A DNA stretch of 64,000 nt from the NCBI GenBank assembly GCA_009809945.1, contig WTPW01001610.1:97691-161690 (forward strand). Direction: 5' to 3'. Under the pieces are notes generated by a model that saw nothing but the letters and a program-made list of their open reading frames with translations, made no database searches and was not told the DNA's origin. Below, piece after piece: positions 56,551 to 64,000 of this stretch (position 1 is its first letter; each line of letters opens with the position of its first letter). The position numbers and the translations under genes were made by a program. This DNA is from Gigaspora margarita (lineage: Eukaryota; Glomeromycota; Glomeromycetes; Diversisporales; Gigasporaceae).

Positions 56551-56680
56551 GTTATTACCTATAAAAAAGTTGTACCATTCGATAATGATGCAAATCTTTA
56601 TAAAATAGCAATACACTTTGCATTTAAATTATTTAAACAGCGCATTCAGATTTTGGTTTTCTTACATTTAAAAAGTTAAA

Positions 56681-58617
56681 ATGAATTATAATAATCATGA
56701 AAAATCAACTGACTTAGACCCTTTTACCCTTGGATACAATTATAAACATGGGATAGGGGTAGAAAAGGATGAACACAAGGCATTTGTTTATTACCAAAAA
56801 TCTGCTGATATGGGTAATGCTAAAGGAATATATCAAGTTGGGGAATGCTATTATTATGGAAGAGGAGTTGAAAAAGATGAACATAAGGCATTCATTTATT
56901 ATCAAAAATCTGCAGAGATGGGTAACGTCGATGCAACATTTGACATTGGATCTTGTTATGAAAAAGGAATCGTAGTTAAAAGAGATGAACATAAGGCATT
57001 CATTTATTATCAAAAATCTGCAGAGATGGGGCACATTAATGGAACATTTAATGTTGGATGCTCCTATCAAGATGGAACTGGAGTTGAAAAGGATGAACGT
57101 ATGGCATTCATTTATTATCAGAAATCTGCAGAGATGGGGGACGCTAATGGAACACATGGTGTTGGATATTGTTATGAAAATGGAATTGGAGTTGAAAAGG
57201 ATAATCATAAGGCATTTATTTACTATCAAAAATCTGCAGAGATGGGACATGTTATGGGAACATATATGGTTGGAATTTATTATCATTATGGAAATTGTGT
57301 TGAAAAGGATGAAAAGAAAGCATTTGAATATTTTAAAAAAGCTGCGGATATGGGCAATTTTAGTGGAATTTTACAAGTTGGTGACTGTTATCGAAATGGA
57401 ATCGGCGTACCGAGAGATATACAACGAGCTAATCATTGGTATCGAATAGAAAGGGGTTTAAATAGGATAAACAAATCATCATATGAGAACGTTGATGATA
57501 ATTTGAAAAAAATATTAGATGATGAAAAATATCAACTATTATGGATTCCTTATAACGAATTTCAAGATATAAAAGAGATAGGAAAAGGTGGATTTGCGAC
57601 TGTATATTATGCGTATTGGGCAGATAAAAATAGAGGTATTTGGACACCAATTGCACTTAAATTAATTCATGGTTCAAATAAAAGTAATCAAGAATTTGTC
57701 GAAGAGGTAATATTAATGCAATCAAGAATTTATTAATGAAATAATACTAATGTTTTTGTTTTTGATTTAAAAATTTTATTTAATAATAGTTGAAAACATA
57801 TTGCGATATCGGATACGAAAATCCATCATTTTTAAAATGTTATGGAGTATCAAGAGATGATAAATCTAAAGATTACATTATCGTTTTGAAATATGCGAAT
57901 GAAGGCTCATTGCGTCAAAATATTGGTTCAGTAGCACAAATGAAATGGAAAGATAAATTGAATGTGTTATATAATATCACTTCAGACCTTGAATCAATCC
58001 ATTCTCAAGAATTGATTCATCAAGATTTACATTCTGGAAATATCTTGCAAGATCATTTACATAGTGCATACATTACAGATTTAGGACTTTCAACATCATC
58101 TAACGTGAATCAAAAAGAAGAAATTAAAGGTATTATGCCATACGTAGCGCCTGAAGTTTTAATGGGTGAACCGTTCACGCAAGCGGCTGATATCTACGGC
58201 TTTGGAGTCATCATGTATGAGATTTCAACTGGAAAAAGAGCATTTGATGGTGAATCTTTCGACACTAAACTTGCATTTAAAATTTGCCATCGGGGTAAAA
58301 GACCAGAGTTTGGTAAGGGAACACCTGATTGTTACGTTAAATTGGCCAAGAGATGTATGAATCATGATCAAAATAAACGACCCACAGCAACTGTTATTGG
58401 TAATAGAATTGGTTATTGGCTTGATGAGATGAGTCAGGATGATGATAGCGAAATCAAGAAACAATTCTTGGAAGCCGATAAAATTAAACTTAATGTTGAA
58501 TCACCAAAACATCCGAATCACGTTTACACTAGCAAATCCATCAACATACAAGAGATAACAAACAAATTAAGTGTATTAGACTTGCATGAAATTTCTGAGG
58601 ATGATGATGAGTTATAA
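56681..58617 (+). CDS. Sel1-repeat protein kinase (TKL-like), 617 aa
   Basis: Exons 56681-57706 and 57790-58617 join in phase across an 83-bp GT...AG intron. Residues ~14-265 are seven Sel1 units of 36 aa (GYNYKHGIGVEKDEHKAFVY YQKSADMG pattern), a solenoid that usually binds partner proteins. The kinase follows: glycine loop IGKGGFATVYYA (~300-311), VAIK-type lysine in IALKLI (K327), catalytic loop HQDLHSGN (D421, N426), DLG (D439) in place of DFG, APE (462-464) and RNRIGYWLDE-type C-lobe end. All catalytic residues are present, so it is probably active. HQD and DLG variants are common in the expanded glomeromycotan kinases. The tail (~560-617) is acidic. A shadow frame runs antisense at 56714-57286. 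The order (Sel1 then kinase) is the reverse of the gene at 10089. Confidence 0.9.
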
Positions 58618-59899
58618 ATCAAAATTTAACTGTTTAAGTTGTTTTGTTAAAAAACAACAAAATATGATTCATTTAAAGAAAAATTTATTTGAACGTTTAT
58701 CCTGGACATTTGACCACTTTGTCCAATATAGTTCAATAATTGGACCGGTTATTATTGGACATTTTGGACATTATATATTGTTAAATAGTTTACAGCTGTT
58801 TTCAGATTCTTAGAAATTTGACCGGTAGAATTCGATATTTTTTTTATTTCTTTTTATAATTATGATATTATTAAAGATGGACATTTTCTTTTCTATATTA
58901 TTATAAAGGACGAACATTGAAGATTCTCTAAAAAAAATCTCATGTAATTGTGTATTTAATAATAAACAAATTTACAATATCTTTAAAAAAAAAAAAAAAG
59001 ATAACCCACAACATTATATAAATCTTATAAGCCTTGACCCAGTATCACTATAGATTTACGCTTATAAATCTGTTTAAATCCTTTATTATTTGAACTAACC
59101 TGTATATTGAGAACAAATTAGTCAATTTATTTAGCTTACGCAAAAATTTAGCAAAAATTGTTCTTGTTAGCCAACAAATTTCATTTAAAAAAGTTCTGAA
59201 TGAATTAGACGTAACGTGTCTTTCCTAAAAGTAATGAAAATTTCTTATTCGCTAAAGTCTTAGTTAATACTGTTGAAATATCATATTTGACTAGTCTCGG
59301 TAATAATAAACATATGTTGTATTATAGTTGTTTTCAGGGGACAACTTTAAAATTTTTTGATGATCGAATCGATAAGTTACCGACTCGGTATCAATTATCT
59401 CAGAATTTATTATAACAGTTGTTATTACAGAATTATTTACTGTAAAACTTATGATTTTGTACTTTCGACACGATAAATTTACTGAAAGTATTTCGGTACG
59501 CCAAAAAAAACACATTCTGAACAATCTCAGTCTGGTCGCTCTGTTCCAGAAATTAACTTCGAACTCTAACGTTAACATTAACATTAACGTTAATTCAGTA
59601 CATAAAATAATTAACACTTAACACTGGGGGGGGGGGGTTTCAGAATTAATGATTCGACGTCCTATTTCAGATAAAATAAGTGACGTATTTATTTTCAAAA
59701 GAGGTGACGTATAAATTCTATTTTTTTAAAGTATAAACTTATTTACTGGTGAATGTTTATTTAAAAAGCTAATTTTATCATCGGCTATGCCTATTTAATT
59801 TTCTAATTTGAAATTTTAAAACAGAAAACAGAATCTTTTAACTTCCCACTTATTTTTGAAATAAGCTGATTCTGAAATAAATCTTTATTCTATATTTTC
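58618..59899. other. 3' flank and AT-rich DNA
   Basis: The first 200 bp match the 3' flank of the dead paralogue. A possible AATAAA is at 58961. Near 59568-59595 there is an AACGTTAACATTAAC...GTTAA near-palindrome, and a run of 12 G at 59626-59637, striking in DNA this AT-rich. The antisense frame 59291-59617 has no domain. Confidence 0.4.
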
Positions 59900-60226
59900 T
59901 ATACCGTATAACGCCCATCTACGCGTTATTTCGAGTAAGCCATGTGCGTTATTTCATATTTTTTGAATTACATCCTCCTTACTCACAGTAAGATTTGAAA
60001 AAAATGCACCGGAGCTAGGTAGGTACTAGATAAGCCTAGTTTTGAGTTCTAATAAAAATCATCTTAATATGAATAACAAATTTTGCTAGAGCTCGAAGTA
60101 GGTTTACCAAACATAGTTCCGGAGCACATTTTATATAAGGGTACAATGAGATGCGCGTTAATTCGGGACGCCCATGGGCTATTTTAAGAGGCTCTTATGA
60201 ACGTTATTTCGCGTTTATACGGTATA
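59900..60226. mobile_element. MITE-like element, TATACCGTATAAMGC ends
   Basis: TATACCGTATAACGC at the left and TATACCGTATAAACGC from the right are inverted. Several CGTTATTTCG / GCGTTATTTC units lie inside, echoing TGCGTTATTTCA in the repeat at 19670. TA flanks are possible but sit within the palindromic end. Confidence 0.5.
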
Positions 60227-60565
60227 TAAAAAAACAAAAAATAATTTGGTAAAGAATGTTTGATGAAACATTTTTGTGTATTCATTTCGGTATATTTTCG
60301 TTAACATTTGTTCCGTTTTTCTATTTGTTGATTTTAATTGTTGACAAGAACTAGAATTCTAATGATATAAAAAAAATTATCAGCTTGTCTATGGATAAAG
60401 ATTCGGATTTAATCTTTCTTAAAGTGTTTAATATCAACGAAAATTGGAAACGTTAAAGTTGAAAAGGTAAATCCGATTAGTGTTTAGATATTTAATACAA
60501 TTAACGAAATGATTTGCTTAAAAAATTATTAGATCATAATATTATTGTCGCGTAAACTTGGTACA

Positions 60566-60803
60566 TATTGTGGCAGCTTATGCTGAAATTGGCTTATGCT
60601 GAAAATTTAAGTGATTTTATTATGAAATTATAAAATTTTAGAGGGCTTTTTCAGAGGTATTGCTTTATATAGTTTGGTTAGGGTTTAGGGTTAGAGTTAT
60701 TAATAAAAGAGTATATGTGGATTTTAGTAGGTATTATAGATTTAAATAGAGACCCTGGATTTCAGCATAAGTCATTTTCAACATAAGCTGCCACAATAAA
60801 TAC
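60566..60803. mobile_element. MITE, TTGTGGCAGCTTATGCTGAA ends
   Basis: TTGTGGCAGCTTATGCTGAA and, from the right, TTGTGGCAGCTTATGTTGAA are inverted ends, followed in both arms by a second CTTATGCTGAAA unit. The centre contains GGTTAGGGTTTAGGGTTAGA. Organisation matches the MITE at 23455-23680. Confidence 0.7.
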
Positions 60804-61767
60804 TATCTAGGGGTCAGTAAAACTACGGGAGGGACAACTTATATATAGCTAATAAAATGTCTTGCATGATTTTGTGTAACAGTCAAATAGATTTATAAAA
60901 AAAATCCACGATACTATACTAACGAGTCTTTTAGTAATAATAACCAAGCACTAATTCAACATATGTTATTGCTATACTCTATTGCCACTAGTTGGTAGGT
61001 TTATATAGAGATTGCATACATATTGGTATTTGCAGGGACAAAATTCAATCTTTATAAATAATTAAAATTGTTTAATGCAATCTTATTATTAACTCTATAT
61101 ATACTTAACAAACTATACTTTGTAAATTAGTTAAAGAGATGCTTCAATATGTGCATAATATTAAGGTAAAAATTATTAGCAAATTTATAGTGGTGAAATT
61201 TTTCAAAAGATCTTGCAAACCTGTGAAATTTTCGATAAGAACTTGTGAACTGCAATATAATTTGAAATATTTTGCAAAAAATATTTTTTGAAATATTTTA
61301 TTTCAAAATAATTTGAAATATTTTCCAAAAATTTTAGACCTAGGAACTAAGCTGGATTAGTATATCTATAACCTGTGTTATACCAAGGGCGTATTGGACT
61401 ATATTTTCAAAATATTCAAAATTTTGTATAATGTTACAAGATCAGATTAGATCTTTTATAAATTAGATCTTTTTTCAATTTGTTTTTTCTTTTATTTATT
61501 ATTTTTTTGAATTTTTTTCATACTTTAAAAAACACTAGCCTTTTGCAAGAAAACTAACAACTATTCAGCACTTTGCAAAAACACCAATTTGACTTTGTGC
61601 ACCAACTCAGACTTCTAATACTTTACAAGAACACACAACTGATTTCTTTTGCAATTTCTAAATTTACAAAAGCTTCTTTAAAGAAATAATTTAGTTAGGC
61701 ACAAGTTTACGCAAGTTTTTGCAAAGTTACACTTTATTTATTTTTTTGTTTAACATTTTTTGTTTTT

Positions 61768-62585
61768 GTTTTTTTTTTTTTTTTTTTTTTTTTTAGATTT
61801 TATAACTGAGATCTTGCTCTTTATTCATACTTTAAATTATTACAAAAAACAACGAAATGGAAATAATATACAGCTTAAGAGAAAAAAGAACTTGGACTAC
61901 TTTATCCACAGCCTAAAGTTAGCTGAAAGGGCCCAAGGCCTTCAGACTTCAAAACTAAAAATCATTAACATCTTAGAGTCCTATTCTTCAACAATGGCTA
62001 AGGTCTGGCAACGTTAAACCTATATAGTAGTAAGAATCTGACTACTTTTATTAAAGCTTCTAGAATCTTCTTCCAGTGATTTTCTCTGAGGACCTTGTAT
62101 GCATTCTACATGGCCTGACTAACATTCCAATCTGGTAGGTGCCTTTCCGATTTGGTTAGTATAAACACTATAGATCTTTTGAAGGAGGTACACTAAATTA
62201 CCCACTTTTTGAAGATTTTCACAGAAAAAAACCAGCAACACCAAAAATTACCACTTGTACTAAGGAAAGTAGGTCTTCCAGTGTAATCCAACTCCAATAA
62301 AGAGCCACCCAAGACTCCTTTTTGGTGAGTAATAAACTCTAAACTTGTCAGCAGGTAGTCTATAACCTTTACCTCTAAATAACAAGCACTGTTTGTTGTG
62401 TGGTGAGTGATAAACTCTGAAGCTATTAGCAGTTACTCAATTAACTGTATCTCTAAATAATAGCTGCCACATTTCTATTGTTTTGTTGTATCAAAGGTTT
62501 CTCTATATGTTTTTATCGTAACTTTATTTCAGAATTTTAGTGCATTTGTTGGTACAAGTGATCGGCAGTAAGAGTTTGGTTGATC
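61768..62585 (-). mobile_element. Poly(A) retroposon R6
   Basis: A T run at about 61768-61794, AATAAA complement at 61820-61825, family core (GATCTTTTGAAGGAGGTACA, 62172) and 5' tip (GTGATCGGCAGTAAGAGTTT) are all present. It carries the same internal tandem duplication as R4 (GATAAACTCTGAAGC at 62408 and GTAATAAACTCTAAACTTG at 62330). The target duplication cannot be resolved in the flanking T-rich DNA. The frame at 61760-62017 is spurious. Confidence 0.7.
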
Positions 62586-62667
62586 CTTTTTTTTGTTTTA
62601 AAAAAAACTTTTTTTATTAATTTATTTTAATTTGGCACTGTGTGAGAACACAACTCTTACTTCCTAG

Positions 62668-63258
62668 TAGGGGACTTAGCTGGGTCAGGTTAGAACCAAC
62701 CTAATTCAGATCAGATTATTTTTAATGATTGCAAGTAGTCACTATATAGTAAAGTCCAAATTTTACTATATAAGTCGATAAAATATGCTTAAGTAAACTT
62801 GTTTAGAAGATCAAAATATATATATTCTAAAATTTTTATCTAAATTGGAGAAATGTTTACTATTTAACTTTTAAGTTTTAAGTTCATTAAATATATTTTT
62901 TAAAAAGATACTAATTTTCTGCATTGAATGTAAAAATTAAAAGTCAAATGATAAAAATTTCTCTGATTTGGATAAAAATCTCTAAATATATGCATTTTGA
63001 TCTTTTGAACAAGTTTACTTAAGCAGGTTTTATTTGATTTACATAGTAAAATTTAGACTTTACTATATAGCAACTATTATTGACCCAGGTTTAATCTGGG
63101 TTGGATTGGGTCAGACCTGGTTTGGCTTTGACATGAGGCGGATTAGACCTAGGTCAGGTTTGACATAAAGCAGATTAGACCTGAATGGGTTTTGACCCAA
63201 GTGGGTCTAACCTGAGTCAGGCCCAAACCTAACCAAACCCGACATACCAAGACCTCTA
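62668..63258. mobile_element. Non-autonomous hAT-like element, uninterrupted sibling
   Basis: Ends TAGGGGACTTAG and, from the right, TAGAGGTCTTGG. The flanks CTTCCTAG (62660-62667) and TTTCTTAG (63259-63266) match 6 of 8. The arms share GGGTCAGRYCTGG-type repeats, TAAATTTTACTATATA and AAGTAAACTTGTTTAG-type blocks with 35294-38479. Copies 1 and 2 of family X give the empty site (near 32200 and 37370). Confidence 0.75.
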
Positions 63259-63941
63259 TTTCTTAGCATTTTGCAAAAAACCAACCCAGACTTTTTTAGC
63301 ACTTTGCAAGCAAACACAGACTTTTTTAGCATTTTGCAAGAACATTAACTTGGCAAGAACACTAACTCTTATTTTAGAAAACTAGAGATTTGGGGCTTTA
63401 TTTGTTTTTTTTTATTAAGTTTGCTTACATATTTTGTTTTTTCAGTTGTTTTTTTTTTACATATTTTTTTATTTTATTTATTCAGCACTTTGCAAGAAAA
63501 CAACTTGACTTTTCTGAGAACACCAACTCTAACTTCTCTAGCACTTTGTAAAAACATACTAGATTTATTTGGCAATTTGTAAGAACATTAACACTTACTT
63601 CTAAGAAATGGATATTTTTTTATTTTTTCACTTTTCTACTATTTTTAAAAAGTATTTAGAAAAAAGAGAGAAATAAAAGTAATGAACAAAAAAATAGCTA
63701 AAGTAAAAATGATAGTTAAAACAAAGAAGCAAAGATAATAGCTAACTGTGAGTATATAAAAATAAGTGTATAGGGCTAGTTTTTTATTTTTTTCTTCTAC
63801 AAATAGTAATAGAATTAGATGCAACAAAATGCAAAAGTAGTTAAATGATATATAATAATATAAAAATAATACTGTATATAATATATAATAAAATATATAA
63901 TATTTATTACAATATATATTTAATTTAAAAATGTAATATAT

Positions 63942-64000
63942 GGGTGTAGTGACTTAGGGAAGTTGGTATGTTGTCACTCCCAAGTGGCAGGTCTAGGGTT
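63942..64000 (+). mobile_element. tRNA-headed retroposon, copy D, cut by window end
   Basis: GGTGTAGTGACTTAGGGAAG then TTGGTATGTTGTCACTCCC and GTCTAGGGTT match the head of copy C base for base at most positions, ending inside the B box. It shows that the head is a conserved part of the family. Confidence 0.7.

Larger units (their letters stand above)
61172..63941. mobile_element. Family X fold-back, copy 3, twice invaded
   Basis: The start ATTAGCAAATTTATAGTGGT matches the right end of copy 2 (38109, inverted) for about 50 bp, through AAAGATCTTGCAAACCTG. Units like AGCACTTTGCAAGAAAACAAC at 61500-61720 and 63270-63600 are the inverse of the CTTGCAAAGTGC units of copies 1 and 2. Retroposon R6 and a hAT-like MITE interrupt it. 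It runs into the retroposon head at 63942, so its far end is outside the window or truncated. The frame at 63645 (-) is spurious. Confidence 0.55.

Noticed and set aside
56714-57286. 190-aa antisense frame over the Sel1 repeats
   Set aside because: It is a regular shadow of the 36-aa Sel1 repeat on the opposite strand.
1-64000. LTR retrotransposon, Polinton or other virus-like element
   Set aside because: No long terminal direct repeats, reverse transcriptase, integrase or capsid-like frames were recognised on either strand.

Overview
The window looks like nuclear DNA of an arbuscular mycorrhizal fungus (Glomeromycotina, Rhizophagus-like). This is an inference from four things: very high A+T content, small introns of 80-200 bp with GT...AG ends, Sel1-repeat/protein-kinase fusion genes of the kind greatly expanded in that group, and dense transposon debris. 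No rRNA gene, intact tRNA gene, CRISPR array or prokaryotic feature was seen.

Only three host loci look real. (1) 10089-12790 (+) is a five-exon gene for a 748-aa protein: an MLKL-like four-helix N-terminal domain, a kinase-like domain with NFE in place of DFG (probable pseudokinase), then Sel1-like repeats. It resembles a regulated-cell-death effector and is the most interesting locus here. (2) 56681-58617 (+) is a two-exon gene for a 617-aa protein with seven Sel1 repeats followed by a kinase that keeps its catalytic motifs. A dead paralogue lies upstream at 51919-54213. (3) 54807-55430 (-), between these paralogues, holds two blocks resembling a small Tim17/NDUFA11-family mitochondrial protein; the blocks do not join cleanly. 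A TLDc-domain remnant lies at about 22525-22690.

Almost everything else is repeats, and many have readable boundaries. A 5.5-kb hAT transposon (1681-7202) carries a broken transposase and sits inside an older retroposon. Several non-autonomous hAT-like elements have TAG-type ends and 8-bp target duplications (35294-38479, 39892-39993, 42974-43835, 56399-56550, 62668-63258). Two MULE-like MITEs share one family of ends (8011-8137, 14778-15181). A further MITE is built from iterated ATCCCGACA units (8562-8856). Fold-back elements enclose tandem repeats (15793-16881, 35878-36523). A roughly 2-kb AT-rich fold-back family occurs three times (31100-33137, 35569-38109, 61172 onward). Two poly(A)-tailed retroposon families have AATAAA near the 3' end and target duplications of 12-16 bp; one has a tRNA-like head.

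The region records repeated nesting of elements. At several places a second copy of the host repeat in the same window supplies the empty site, so insertions can be dated relative to each other without outside data. The intergenic space between 16.9 and 51 kb has essentially no credible protein-coding gene.
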